Numbered from the stretch's first letter, positions 23,276 to 34,987 are shown. The stretch is DNA of 64,000 bases from Armigeres subalbatus (GCF_024139115.2 NC_085141.1:129455822-129519821), one strand, 5' to 3'. Numbers and translations: made by a program. The notes: generated from the letters alone by a model not told the origin.

Positions 23276-24115
23276 ATCATTATCTTATCTTATCTTATCT
23301 TATCTTATCTTATCTTATCTTATCTTATCTTATCTTATCTTATCTTATCTTATCTTATCTTATCTTATCTTATCTTATCTTATCTTATCTTATCTTATCT
23401 TATCTTATCTTATCTTATCTTATCTTATCTTATCTTATCTTATCTTATCTTATCTTATCTTATCTTATCTTTTCTTATCTTATCTTATCTTATCTTATCT
23501 TATCTTATCTTATCTTATCTTATCTTATCTTATCTTATCTTATCTTATCTTATCTTATCTTATCTTATCTTATCTTATCTTATCTTATCTTATCTTATCT
23601 TATCTTATCTTATCTTATCTTATCTTATCTTATCTTATCTTATCTTTATCTTTATCTTATCTTATCTTATCTTATCTTATCTTATCTTATCTTATCTTAT
23701 CTTATCTTATCTTATCTTATCTTATCTTATCTTATCTTATCTTATCTTTATCTTATCTTATCTTATCTTATCTTTATCTTATCTTATCTTATCTTATCTT
23801 ATCTTATCTTATCTTATCTTATCTTATCTTATCTTTATCTTATCTTATCTTATCTTATCTTATCTTATCTTTATCTTATCTTATCTTATCTTATCTTATC
23901 TTATCTTATCTTATCTTTATCTTATCTTATCTTATCTTATCTTATCTTATCTTATCTTATCTTATCTTATCTTATCTTATCTTATCTTATCTTATCTTAT
24001 CTTATCTTATCTTATCTTATCTTATCTTATCTTATATATATCTTATCTTATTCTTATCTTATCTTATCTTATTCTTATCTTATCTTATCTTATCTTATTC
24101 TTATATCTTATCTTA
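23276..24115. repeat. TTATC pentanucleotide array 1 (~840 bp)
   Basis: Near-perfect (TTATC)n with a few single-base slips, such as TTTATC from 23644 onwards and ATATATATC near 24033. The 388-residue frame of SYLIL repeats is only this array read in frame. The right edge joins TAGACCTGTGCGCCGG at 24116. Confidence 0.97.
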
Positions 24116-24245
24116 TCTAGACCTGTGCGCCGGTCATATAATCGGCGGCGGCGGCGTGGTGGTCACTTTTGCCCCGGCGGCGGCGGCGTCACGGCGGCGC
24201 GCCGTTCACTTTTATCGGCGGCGGCGGCGGCGGCGTGAACCGGCG
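24116..24245 (-). mobile_element. GC-rich (GGC)n module bordering the TTATC array
   Basis: AGACCTGTGCGCCGG is followed by alternating GGCGGCGGCGG blocks and GTGGTCACTTTT/GTTCACTTTTAT spacers. The reverse complement of its edge, GGCGCACAGGTCTA, is also the edge of the module at 38225-38337, which likewise abuts a TTATC array. Shared boundaries suggest a defined mobile unit; class unknown. Confidence 0.55.
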
Positions 24246-24879
24246 TGGATGAAAAAACCAATGACAGGAAAAATCAATTTTAATGCGGGTTTTTGGAGTC
24301 ATGCGGTTCTGATTCACACGGTAGGAATCGCCCGTTTACAAATCGACTTCAGTGGATTAAAAGTCAATATTCAATATTCTACGTTTTCCGATCATCAAGC
24401 AGCACATTCAAAATAGTCAATTGTTGGCGACACTAATCAATACCTGATTTTAAAATGTTATTTATGTTAAAATGTTATGATCAACATAAATAAAAATAAA
24501 TACTAGCTGAGTAAGACTGGGGATGACCAACCAAATTTAATATTTTTCCTGAAATTTGGGGAAATATGCCAAAAAAGTTCTTGGTATAGTCCCTGAAGGA
24601 ATTTCTGGAGGAAACTAGAATTTATTTAAGGAATTTTCTACAGACATTTCTTATAAAAGTTCATAAGGAATTCCTTCGTAAAATTCTATGAGAATTCCTA
24701 CAGAAATTTGGTATTTCCTTTAGTAGAGCTCATCATGCATCAATTCATTCGGAAATTTATTCAACAATGAACTAATTTTCGATGGAATTGCTAAAATAGT
24801 TTTCCAAAGGAATTACCAAAGGATTTCCTGAAGTAATGTCGGAACAAGTTTATGAAGGCAATCCGGCAAGATTTTTGGT
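24246..24879. other. Spacer with degenerate GGAATTTC minisatellite from 24560
   Basis: 24246-24540 shows no recognised feature. 24560-24870 carries diverged units (GAATTTCTGGAGGAA, GAATTCCTTCGTAAAATTC) of the repeat class described at 3721-4010. Confidence 0.45.
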
Positions 24880-25115
24880 ACATTCCGTGTTAGCCGGAGG
24901 AAAACCGTATTTAATTTCCTATTCCAGGTTGGGCAGCCAGTCGCCAGTCTCCCTGCACACCAGCTGCACGAGCATCTTCCTCGATTGCGCACTGCCACCG
25001 AGTGCGGGGTCTACCCCGGAGCCAACGCCCTCTTCCAGGCTCTCGGAAGGTGTTTTGCTGGTCCCTTTTCCAGCATACACAGTACATGATCAGCCCACTG
25101 TTAACTGCCATATTT
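24880..25115 (-). pseudogene. C-terminal fragment of an RTE-like non-LTR retrotransposon
   Basis: The minus-strand frame 24911-25111 reads …RGRPRTRWQCAIEEDARAAG…DWRLAAQ. This fits the conserved tail of RTE-type ORF2 proteins (a GRP-x-x-RW motif, an acidic EEDAR segment, then a W-RLA motif). Only about 65 residues remain and no RT core is present nearby. RTE elements usually end close to this motif, so this is a 5'-truncated insertion. The family call is from memory of the motif. Confidence 0.7.
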
Positions 25116-25257
25116 TATTAGCCTGCCTTGGTCTGCATTTTTATGAACTTGGTACAATCGTGATTCATTCGTTCGTCTGCGCTATTTACTATTCTCCACC
25201 GCGCAGTTTTTTCTGCTCAAATACTTCGAGAATTCGATACCGTCGTCTGGGGTGTTC

Positions 25258-25443
25258 GATACCCGTCGTCGGGGGTGTTTCAACTACTTAGAATGCTTGT
25301 AGAATGGATTGAATGTGTCTGAGGGCAAGAAGACTAAAATATAAGAAACCTTTTTGAACGATTTTGCTCTACGACCTCCAGGCTGCCGATGAGAGCGATG
25401 ACCCATTCTCACCCCCCAGACCCATTGTCACCCCCGATGACGG
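25258..25443 (+). mobile_element. MITE with GGGGTGACAATGGGTC end (copy 2)
   Basis: Collinear with 17628-17816: CAACTACTTAGAATGCTTG, CCTTTTTGAACGATTTTG, GACCCATTCTCACCCCCC. It retains the right end GTCACCCCCGATGACGG followed by TA. The left end has lost GACAATGGGTC-type sequence just after CGTCGTCGGGGG. Confidence 0.75.
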
Positions 25444-25463
25444 TAGTTTGCATCTTTTTACCA

Positions 25464-25735
25464 ATGTCATTTGGCCGAATATACCATTTTGCTGAACAGA
25501 CCATTAGGCCGAAAGTCATTTGGACGAAAGGGTCATTTGGCCGAAAAGGTCGTTTGGCCGAAGGAGTAATTTGGCTGAATAGAACATATGACCCATATGA
25601 CCCTTTCGGCCACATGACCCGTTCGGCCAAATGACCCGTTCAGCCAAATGACCTGTTCGTCCAAATGACCCTTTCGGCCAGATTGGTTTCGGCCTAATGG
25701 TTTGTTCGGCCAAGTGGAATTCGACCCTTCCCCTT
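25464..25735. mobile_element. Compact foldback array of GGCCGAA units
   Basis: Units GTCATTTGGCCGAA run forward at 25466-25580, and AATGACC(C/T)GTTCGGCC units run in reverse at 25595-25720, around CATATGACCCATATGA. One unit reads TTCGGCCTAATGG (about 25688). It is the simplest example of the A family (4040-5660), with the arms meeting almost directly. Confidence 0.75.
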
Positions 25736-25923
25736 ACAGAGGTAGTTTTGTCAGTGTCTGTAGGTAGCGTAGCTTCCTAAAGTAACCAAAGAATTTACTG
25801 GAAGAATTTTCAAAGGATTATCCGGAAAAAAAATCTCTAGAAATTGCTTAAGAAAGATTTGAAAGAATCCCTAAGGTAATTTCAGGAAAAAATGACAAGG
25901 AGCTTGCTCAGGAACCCCTACAG

Positions 25924-26548
25924 CAGAGGTTCCCAAACTTTTGGATATGCGACCCACCTAGCAGAATCCCATATTGCTTGCCACCCACCAGGTAACAAAT
26001 GCATTGATTTTGTGAATTTAGAAAATGAGTTCGCGTTCGATTGGACAAATTATAATAAATTGCTTTGTATGAATTAGATTTGGATTGGAATTGAATTTTA
26101 TTTTTTATTTCTTTATTAAAGTGATTTTAAATTATAAAGAAAGTTCATCGCTAGATTGGATTTTAAATAGATTTGTATTTGATTTAGATCGGATTCGAAT
26201 TGGATAAGGATTGGTTTTGGATTGGGTTCGGGGCTTACATTTGGAATGTATAGGACTTCTTTCTACTTGCCCAAATATCGTATAACAAAAAAAAAGCCGT
26301 TGACCTCGTCAGGTTTGTTGTTCTTTAATCATCCAATCATTAGTTAGATCCTAATTCAAAATTTTTTTTTTCTTTGTCTGTCATAGAGCTCGGACCTAGT
26401 TGATCCATTTCGCTTAATTCAAAATATAGAATAGATTTGTGGGACAAAACAGTAACAAAATTATGAATTAAGATTTGTCTTTCGCGACCCACCACTGAAC
26501 AGCCCACGACCCCCCTGGGGGTCGCGACCCACAGTTTGGCAACCTCTG
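25924..26548. mobile_element. hAT-type non-autonomous element (625 bp) with 8 bp target duplication
   Basis: The left end CAGAGGTTCCCAAACTTTTG and the right end, reverse complement CAGAGGTTGCCAAACTGTGG, match the CAG(A/T)GGTTC-CAAACT ends of many hAT elements. CCCTACAG (25916-25923) and CCCTAGAG (26549-26556) form an 8 bp target duplication with one change, the length expected for hAT. Inside the ends are GCGACCCACC blocks and AT-rich filler. No transposase coding remains. Confidence 0.9.
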
Positions 26549-26556
26549 CCCTAGAG

Positions 26557-27263
26557 AAATTAAAAAAAAAACCCAAAAAGTATCTTTCGCCGGAATTTCT
26601 CAATTAATTTTCAAATAAACTCCTAAGCAAATTTTCGAAACTTGATGAAATTTCCAAAGTAATCCGTAATGGAATTTCTGTAGGAGTTTTTAGAAAGTTT
26701 TTGGAGGAATTCTGAAACAATTTCTTAAGGAACTCCTCAAACATTTTCCGTAGAGATTTCAAAAATAATTTGTGAAGGATTTTCAGAAGGTGTATCCGTG
26801 TTTCTGAACGAAAACTTGACGAAATGTCCAAAGGAATTTGCGGAGAAATCTAAGACTATCAGAAGTTCCTTCAGGAGCTACTTTGAAAAATCCTTCAGGA
26901 GTTTCTTGGATATTCTTTCTGGAACTTGTTCAAGAATTCTTAAGGAAATTTTGTCCTAGAACTTTGCAAGGTATACCAAAGGAGTTCTTAGAAGAAATTC
27001 GAAATTTTCGGATGAATATCTCAACGATTTTCCCAAGGTTTTCCTTAACAAATTTCTGGAAGAATGCGTGAATGAATTTCCGAACTAATTCCTGAGAGAA
27101 ATTCCAAGGAATATCCGAAATAATCCGAAAGACTTTCTGGAATTCTTTTCCGGAAGAGTTTTTGTAGGACTCCCTGATGCAAATTCCCAGGGAAACTGCA
27201 AATCGATTTCTAAGAGAAAATCCAAAGGAATTTCTGAATTTACCTAGAAATTATTTCAGACAT
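26557..27263. repeat. Degenerate GGAATTTC/GAAGAA minisatellite
   Basis: Diverged ~20-30 bp units such as GGAATTTCTGTAGGAGTTTT and GAAATTCCAAGGAATATCCG fill this stretch. Small frames within it are repeat-derived. It borders foldback element C1, as similar sequence does at 29391-29987. Confidence 0.6.
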
Positions 27264-27599
27264 ACCAGTAGGCGCTCCACCCCACTACCCCGAATGCCAG
27301 TACCCCGAACGCCATTACCCCGAAGGCTACTACCCCGAAAACCATCACCCCGAATGGGACACTACCCTGAGATCCATTACCCCGAAAGGCAATTACCCCG
27401 AAAACGTTTGGAATCTGTAGTAATCTATTATTATGTTTAACACCAACAGATATCGCAAAATGACAATCTTTGAAAAGAATAAAGAAAATAGAGATTCTTA
27501 GATAAATGCATTACAGATTCTGTTTAACCAACAGTTTTGATATTTCTTCTAATAAACTTTAACTGTCATTCCTAAATGGAGTAAAAGAGCCTTTTTTTC

Positions 27600-28035
27600 A
27601 ATAGAACGGGTTTGCCCGGTATAAGTCAGACAGAGGAGATGATGCCTTCATTAAATGGTCGCGTTTGCCCGGAATATGGCACACAGATGAAATAATGCAT
27701 TCTTTAAATGAACGCGTTTGCTCGCTATAAGACACAAAGAGGAAATAATGCGTTCTCTAAATAAATGCGTTTTCCCGGTATAAGGCGAACGGAGGAGATA
27801 ATGCCTTCTTTAAATTGACGCGTTTGCCCGGAATAGGGTACACAGAGGAAATAATGCATTCTTTAAATGAACGCATTTGCCGGGTATAAGGCAGACAGAG
27901 GAGATGATACCTTCTTTAAATGAACGTGCTTATACCGGGATTATGCACACAGAGGAAATAATGCCTTTTTAAAAGTAACGCATCTGCACGGTAGAACTTA
28001 GAAGGCGAACAGAGATGATGCCTTCTTCAAGTCAA
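27600..28035 (+). repeat. Internal tandem array of C1 (~55-65 bp units)
   Basis: Units read AACGCGTTTGCCCGG, TATAAGGCACACAGAGGA and AATAATGCATTCTTTAAATG; seven or so copies with moderate divergence. The same unit is found in C2 (54120-54760), and a related one is in element B (53195-53798, 55459-55745). Confidence 0.75.
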
Positions 28036-28039
28036 AACA

Positions 28040-28695
28040 AGTTTCCGAAGACAGACAAGATCTCTCTCTCTCTATCTCTCACTTCCTCTATCTCACTAAT
28101 TATTACTCATTCATCTACTCTTATCCATTCAACCACTCTACTCACTCCACCATTCTTACTCAGTAATCCATTTTTACTCATTCATTTACTCACAATAATT
28201 CGCTCAATCTTGCTCACTCTCTCTTACTCGTCCACTCACTCACTCACTCACTCTTACATACTCACTCACTTTTACTCATGAATCCCCTGTTACACACTTA
28301 CTCATTTTTACTAACTCACTTACTCCAGCTCATTCTTTCTTCTTACTCACTCCCTCACTCTTACTTACCAACTCACTCTTACTCACTCACTCACTCTTGC
28401 TCACTGGCTTACTCCTACTCACTCGCTCACTCTTGCTCGCTCATTCTGTCTTACATATTCACTCAATTTAACTCATGCGCTCACTTTTGCTCACTTACTC
28501 ACTCACTTCCTTTTACTCACTCACTCACTCTTATTCACTTACTCATTCTTATACACTCACTTACCTTTATATACTCAATCACTCACTCACTTTGTTCATT
28601 CATACATGCTCTATTACTCATTCACTCACTCTTACTCACTCATTAACTCTTACTCGCTCACTGTTACTGTTACTCATTTACACATTCGCCGATTC
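28040..28695. repeat. (ACTC/TACTC)n-rich simple sequence
   Basis: Irregular CTCACTCACTCTTACTCACT repeats. The Ser/Leu/His-rich open frames here are repeat products, not genes. It lies inside C1 and is absent from C2. Confidence 0.9.
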
Positions 28696-28955
28696 TGAGA
28701 TTAAACCACGCTTCATCCAGAATCCGTTGCTTTTACTACAGCCTTTCTTCAACCTAGTGCTGTATAATCTCCCCCTACCCTGCAGGACTTTTGAAGGGTG
28801 CCATATGAAGTCGAACGGGATCTTACGGAGTGAGAATACTTAGTTCTATATTGTATTGAAACAGTCCCGGTTCCAATTAATGTTTATTCATATGAATAAT
28901 CTTTTATTGAGTAGCATTTTTTTTCATTAAAATGAAGTATAAACTTGAAATAATG

Positions 28956-29216
28956 TCCTTGTCATAAGACGAGTTTATACAATCCCATTGAATTCCACCA
29001 CTTAATTGTATCTTGACAGATACGTATTTCGACCTCAACAGTAAGGCCGTCTTCAGTGTCTTGTACTTGACTCGACTTGTCGAGAAGACGGCCTTACTGT
29101 TGAGGTCGAAATACGTATCTGTCAAGATACAATTAAGTGGAATTCAATGGGATTGTATAAACTCGTCTTATGACAAGTGAAGACATTCCACTAAAAAGCT
29201 CAAAATAATTTTCTTA
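28956..29216 (+). mobile_element. Near-perfect palindromic element (CTTGTCATAAGACGAG family) with 11 bp flanking duplication
   Basis: The left arm 28958-29054 and right arm 29084-29177 are reverse complements except for a 3 bp indel, with a ~29 bp loop (TGTCTTGTACTTGACTCGAC). The element continues to about 29216 with CCACTAAAAAGCTCAAAATA. TTGAAATAATG occurs directly at 28945-28955 and 29217-29227. The same 3' flank follows the copy at 8600-8800, so the duplication and fixed 3' end fit a retroposon-like insertion. It interrupts the right part of C1. Confidence 0.8.
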
Positions 29217-29390
29217 TTGAAATAATGATTAATTCGGGGTACTAGCTCATTCGGGGTAGTGTCCCATTAGGGGTAATGACATTCGGGGTAGTGACTCATT
29301 CGGGGTTGAGGCGTTCGGGGTAGTGGCCTTCGGGGTAATGAAATTATGGGTAATGGAATTATGGGTAGTGTCGTAGAGTCACCAGTAGGC

Positions 29391-29987
29391 ATTACCTCTA
29401 AAATTCTGTTAGGAATATATTCATAAATTCCTTCAAAAACACCTTTAGACATTTCTTTATGAATTTCTCTGTAAATTCCTTTAGGAATTCTTTAGCTCTC
29501 TTTTTAAAATGCCTTCAAAAATTCATTTGGAAACTCGTTCACCCTCCAGAAATTTATTCAAAAACTCCTCCCAAAAATCATTTGAGAACTCCTCACGATT
29601 TTCTTTTCTAAATCTAAGTTTTTTTTCTAAAAAAAAAACCCCAAGAAATTCAATCCTTAGATTTCTTTAAAAGTTTCTTCGAAAAGCCTCCAAGATTCCC
29701 TCGTAGATTTCTTCAGAAATTCTTCCGGAAATCCTTTGAAAAATACAATTAGAGAATGAAATGGTTTTCGATGGAGTTACTAATTGAATTTTCGAAAGAG
29801 TAAAACAAAAAAATAAACAACAAACACTAAAAAGTTACCAAGGTATTACTGAAAGAATCTCGGAATTAACTCTTGAAAGCATTTTCGGAGGAATTCCTGC
29901 AGGAAGTTCTGGAAGGATTCCCGAAGAATGTTTTAAAAGAATTGCTGGAAGAAGTTCCGAAGAAAGTTCCTTGAGAAAATTTCTGAT
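29391..29987. repeat. Degenerate GGAATTTC/GAAGAA minisatellite
   Basis: Diverged units (AATTCCTTCAAAAACACC, GAAATTCTTCCGGAAATCC, GGAAGAAGTTCCGAAGAAAG) lie between C1 and the 6.85 kb foldback. No gene. Confidence 0.55.
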
Positions 29988-29991
29988 TTAA

Positions 29992-30528
29992 CACTAGGAT
30001 TGATTCGCTAAAAAAACTTACGCGGATACATTCGTGCAGAAAATCGTTGTAACTAAATTTTCAAATGGCTATATCTCAGTGAGTTTTCAACCGATTTTCC
30101 CAGTTTTTTCACCAACCTCTTAGCCATCTCTTCTAGTTTCTGGACATTTCAAAATATTGTATCTAGGGGTGTTCAAATTTTCACTAGAGCTGTGGGAGTA
30201 AAGCAACGGATTTAGAAAAATGCGATTTTGGAGATATACTTATATTTCATTACCAAAAATGATATCTATTCATATAGTGATGATGAAAATGATAAAATAA
30301 CAAATAAAAGACATCACCTGGAACATAAGATCACATTTTGAGCATCCCTACTATACATACGATGATAATTCGGTACCTTTGGGAACCACTTTATACTACA
30401 GAATGTATGAAGCTTCAGAAAATGTTTTCAAGCATGTTGTCTACTGTGAACTTGTTAAAATAAATGTAAACTATATACGAAACATGTGTGATAATAAATT
30501 ATGATGTTCTAGGATCTCCGAACTGTAC
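29992..30528. repeat. Left terminal inverted repeat of D
   Basis: It matches the reverse complement of 36350-36840 almost base for base, from GCAGAAAATCGTTGTAACTA through AATTATGATGTTCTAGGATC. The left copy carries an extra ~28 bp (AAAAAAACTTACGCGGATAC region, about 30010-30037) absent from the right, so one end has changed since insertion. Confidence 0.92.
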
Positions 30529-30530
30529 TG

Positions 30531-33390
30531 GAATTTGAATCAAATGGTCTACCGAATCAACCAAGGCTTCCATAATGCCCCCAGCCGCAGCATCAACCCA
30601 ATTATGTCCCCCGAGTATTTGTCTTTCACTTGTGTCTCAAATCCAAAAATATGACATGTTGTAAGATCTCCTAATTGTCCTGGAGTTTGAATCAAATGGT
30701 CTACCGAATCAACCAAGGCTTCCATGATGTCCCATACCGCGGTATCAACCCAATTATGTCCTCCGAGTATTTATTTTTAACTCTCGTCTCAAATCCAGGC
30801 ATTCTAGTTGTTGTAAGATCTCCAAATTGTCCTGGAGTTTGAGTAAAATGGTCTATCGAATCAACCAAGGCTTCCATGATGTCCCTCTGCCGTAGTATAA
30901 ACCATATTATGTCCTCCGAGTATTTTTCTTTCACTTGCATCTCAAATCCAGGTATTTGAGATGTTGTAAGATCTCCAAATTGCCCTGTAGTTTGAGTAAA
31001 ATGGTCTATCGAATCAACGAAGGCATCCATGATGTCCCCAGCCGCGGTATCAACCCAATTATGTCCTCCGAGTATTTATCTTTCACTTGTGTCTCAAGTC
31101 CAGGCATTTGAGTTGTTGGAAGATCTCCAAATTGTCCTGGAGTTTGAATCAAATGTTCTATAGAATCAACCAAGGTTTCCATGATGTCCTCTGCCGTAGT
31201 ATAAACCCTATTATGTCCTCCGAGTATTTTTCTTTCACTTGCATCTCAAATCCAGGCATTTGAGATGTTGTAAGATCTCCAAATTGTCCTGGAGTTTGAG
31301 TAAAATGGTCTATCGAATCAACTAAGGCTTCCATGATGTCCTCTGCCGTAGTATAAAACCTACTATGTCCTCCGAGTATTTGTCTTTCACTTGCGTCTCA
31401 AATCTAGCCATTTGAGTTGTTGTAAGATCTCCAAATTGTCCTGGAGTTTGAGTAAAATGGTCTATCGAATCAACCAAGGCTTCCATGATGTTCTCAGTTG
31501 CAGTATAAACCCTATCATGTCCTCCGAATAATTTTCTTCCACCTGCGTCTCAAATCCAGCCATAGGGGATGTTGTAAGATCTTCAAATGGTCCTGCCATG
31601 GATCACCCCAATTTGTCTTTCACTTGTCTCAAATCCAGGCATTTGAGATGTAAAATATCTTGCAGTTTGAATCAAATGGTCTAACGAATCAACCAAGGCA
31701 TGTCCCCATGCCATGATGTCCCCAGCCGCGATATCAACTCTTTTATGCCCTTCGAGTATTTGCATTTCACTTGCGCCTCATATCCAGGCATATGAGATGT
31801 TGTAAGATCTCCAAATTGTCCTGGAGTTTGAGTAAAATGGTCTACCGAATCAACCAAGGCTCCAATGATGTCTCCTGCCACGGTATTAACTCAATTATGT
31901 CCCTCCCTTATTTATTTTTCACTTGCGTCTCAAATCCAGGCATTTGAGATGTTCTAAGATCTCCGAATTGTCCTGGATTTTGAGTAAAATGGTCTATCGA
32001 ATCAACCAAGGCCTCCATGATGTTCTCAGTCGCAGTATAAACCCTATCATGTCCTCCGAATAATTGTCTTCCACCTGCGTCTCGAATCCAGGCATAGGAG
32101 ATGTTGTAAGATCTCCAAATGGTCCTAGAGTATGAGCAAAATGGTCTATTGAATCAACCAAGGCTTCCATGATGTCCTCAGCCGCGATATCAACTCTTTT
32201 ATGTCCTCCGAGTATTTGCATTTCATTTGCGTTTCAAATCAAGGCATTTGAGATGTTGTAAGATCTCCAAATAATGCTGGAGTTTGAGTGAAATGGTCTA
32301 TCGAATCAACCAAGGCTTCCATAAATTCTCTAGCTTGTTTTTAACTTGCGTCTCAAATCCAGGCAAATGAAATGTTGTAATATCTCCTAAATGTCCTGGA
32401 GTTTGTACCAAATAGTCTAGCAAATCAACCAAGGCTTCCATGCTGTTTCCAGCAGCGGTATCAACCCAATAATGTTCTCCGAGTCTTCAAGTTCCATTTA
32501 CGTCACAAATCCAGGCATATGAGATGTTGAAAGATATCCAATTTGTCCTGTAGTTTGAAACAAATGGCCTACCGAATCAACGAATGCTTCCATAATATCC
32601 CCAGCCGCAGTTTCAACACAATTATTTCTTCCGAGTATTTGTCTTTCACTTGCGTCTCAAATCCAGACATATCATATGTTGGAAGATCGCAAAATTATTC
32701 TGGAGTTTAAATCAAATGGTCTATCAAATCAACCAAGGCTTCTATGAAGTCCCTAGCCACGGTATCAACTCAATTACGTCCCCCGAGTATTTGACTTTCT
32801 CGTGCGTCACAAATCCAGGCATATGAGATGTTGTAAAATCTCCAAATTGTCCTGGAGTTTGAATCAAATGGCCTACCGAATCAACCAAGGCTGCCATGTT
32901 GTCTTCAGCCACGATATCAACGCAATTTAGTGGACATAATTGTTTTTAAATTACTTTCCAAATGAACCACGACTTACAAATCAACCCTACCTTGAAATAT
33001 GTCTCCAGCAGATGTTTTTATCCAATCTTCCGAGTCCATGCACATGTTTGGTATATAAAAATGCGATGTTATTACAGTCAAACCTCCATGAGTCGATGTT
33101 CTATGACTCGATATCGACTCATGGAAGCAAATTATTCCATACTAAAAATTATTTTCTGGGTTACTGTGATGGTCCCTGCAAAAGCTTTTCAAGGATGTTT
33201 TATTCCACATCTCGATATTTCCATGAGTCGATGGTCCCTTCAATATCGACTCATGGAGGTTTGACTGTAGTCTCCCAAATCGCCCTGGATGTAGATTAAG
33301 TAGTCTGTCAACCAAATCAACCTCGCCTGGAACTATGTCTTCAGCGAAGGTATGTATCTAATCATGTCTTCCGAGCTCATGCACACATTT
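30531..33390 (-). repeat. Left arm of D: ~17 tandem units, period 152 bp
   Basis: GAATCAACCAAGGC recurs at 30554, 30706, 30858, 31011, 31163, 31315 and 31467, then after two irregular steps at 31847, 31999, 32151 and 32303, with more diverged units to about 33390. Each unit carries GTAAGATCTCCAAATTGTCC and TATGTCCTCCGAGTATTT. Units read open on the minus strand (SEDII, DSIDHF, GQFGDLTT), but 152 is not a multiple of 3, so no frame runs through the array. Confidence 0.92.
33075..33267. mobile_element. pogo-like MITE, complete copy 2
   Basis: A 193 bp element flanked by TA (33073-33074, 33268-33269), with CAGTCAAACCTCCATGAGTC ends that are perfect inverted repeats. It sits inside a diverged 152 bp unit: GCGATGTTAT lies to the left and GTCTCCCAAATCGCCCTGG to the right. 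It therefore jumped in after the array formed. Confidence 0.92.
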
Positions 33391-33393
33391 AGT

Positions 33394-33470
33394 CGAGTCA
33401 AGTACGAGACACTAAAGAAGGCCTCACGTATCTGATAAGTTACAATTACAAATTGTCTTATGACAAGTGA
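33394..33470 (+). mobile_element. Fragment of the CTTGTCATAAGACGAG family
   Basis: GTCGAGTCAAGTACGAGACA followed by an ACGTATCT block and TGTCTTATGACAAGTG. This is one half of the element seen complete at 28956-29216. Confidence 0.65.
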
Positions 33471-33734
33471 TTACCCAAATCATGCAGCTAGGGATGACAG
33501 TGTACCGGAGTGTGAGATTTCTGCTGCCGTGACTGGTCCTACGTAGTACTTAACGTACTCCTCCCAAAACAACACGCTTTACGATGCCTCTCTAAAATGT
33601 TTTCGATTCCCTCATTTTCTCGATTTAAAGAGAAAAAACCGAAATAAACCAGGTAGTAGGTGATCTCTCCTTTCTTCCGTTTAACCAAGACACCAACCTT
33701 TTTGGATTGTTTCACCATTCTCTTCATAACTTTT

Positions 33735-33975
33735 GAAAGCAATGACCGTCGACTAGAGTGTGCCAATTACAGAGGGATCACCCTTCTGAACTCGACGTAC
33801 ACAATTCTTTCGCGTATTCTGTTTAACAGACTGACACCGCTAGAAGAGTCCTTCGTCAGCGAATACCAGGCAGGTTTTCGTGAGGGTCGATTAACGACGG
33901 ATCAGATGTTCAGCCTGCGGATGATCATTGATGAATTCCGGCACAGTACGAACAAAACCTGTAAATTTCCGTTCA
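33735..33975 (+). pseudogene. RTE-like reverse transcriptase fragment in the centre of D
   Basis: The translation contains CANYRGITLLNSTYTILSRI, LFNRLTPLEESFVSEYQAGF and REGRLTTDQMFSLRMIIDEF, the finger region of an RTE-type RT. About 80 residues survive; the catalytic ADD region is missing, and sequence on either side is unrelated. It may be a remnant of an element that once lay in the centre of D, or a later truncated insertion. Confidence 0.8.
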
Positions 33976-34985
33976 AGTAGATGTAACAAATCTGCTCCGT
34001 GTTAAATAACATAAAGTTATAGGTTGCTTTAAATTTACGCGTGCTGGTATTTTACAGTTCTTATTTTTATTGGAATTATAGGAATCGAATTTGGGTCCGC
34101 AGAGTGAGAGCCCAACTTGTTAGCCTCTCGGATATTTCCGCTTCATGATTTCGAGTCGATCAAAGTGTAACAGGTTAAGCGTTTGGGGGATTCAATAATT
34201 CTTCATCAGGCTGAACGATAGCTTAAATTTACATGACACGGAAACTCCTTCGAGACGGAATAGTTTAAGACTCAGTAAGCTGAATGCATCACAGATTTCT
34301 CGCCGAAATGTTCGAACACCATTGAGTTATAGCGATGATAAGCTCCAACAGGACTATCATCTTATTGGGATATCCGAATATATACATTTGGTAAACGCTT
34401 ATGTGAATGAATTAGATTCCAGCTGCGGTCCGCAAGAAATCGAATGGGATTTGTTTTGATTTGTTTTGACAGTCACGTGCTCGTTCACCAAGGTTTCCTA
34501 TAGAATCATGTAAAATTAAGATATATTGAATTGAAATTTCAATGATTTTATCATTTACATCACAGAAACTTAAAATTATGATCTGTTACACATTATGTTA
34601 CCGAATTTTACATTCAATTGTGAATTCCATCGTGCCTAATTTTCATAATATTTTACTGTGGGGAGTAAAACTTGCAGACTTACCAAAGTTCTTGTTGATG
34701 TATCGGGTAACCACCCCCTCCCCCTATTTTTTGGCGATAATGGACATCAATATGCTTGCCTATACGTTCCATTCTAGTGTCATTTTACGTTTACCTTGAG
34801 GATACCATTACTAGGGCCTGATTGTACCAATTTGATCAATGATGATCGGATTTAACGAGACTTGCCCGAAATTAGACTTCGGCTGACAAAGTGATTGACA
34901 AAGTAAAGATTCATTAAGACAAACATACACTGTCGGATGATTATTATAATAATAATAAACAATAAACATCATAAGTAAAGTACAA
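33976..34985. other. Centre of D, right part: AT-rich, nothing recognised
   Basis: No gene or repeat shared with the window was found. Short frames only. Confidence 0.4.
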
Positions 34986-34987
34986 CA

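Larger units (their letters stand above)
27274..29380. mobile_element. Foldback element C1 (ATTACCCCGAA terminal arrays)
   Basis: The left terminal array at 27283-27410 has CATTACCCCGAA units; the right terminal array at 29231-29373 has TTCGGGGTAATG / TTCGGGGTAGTG units in the opposite orientation. ACCAGTAGGC at 27264-27273 and 29381-29390 is a direct 9-10 bp duplication. Ends read CGCTCCACCCCACTACCC and, in reverse complement, GACTCTACGACACTACCC. The interior holds ~50 bp tandem units (27600-28035), an ACTC-rich tract and a later palindromic insertion. Copy C2 at 53807-55450 shares the arrays, interior and end sequence. Duplication length and repeat-built arms resemble Drosophila Foldback/MULE-type elements (inference). 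Confidence 0.75.

Noticed and set aside
23250..24416. 388-residue open frame of repeated SYLIL units
   Set aside because: It is the (TTATC)n array read through in one frame; 5 bp repeats without stops give a long frame automatically.
28015..28843. Ser/Leu/His-rich frames of 88-122 residues
   Set aside because: These are products of ACTC/TACTC simple sequence inside foldback C1.
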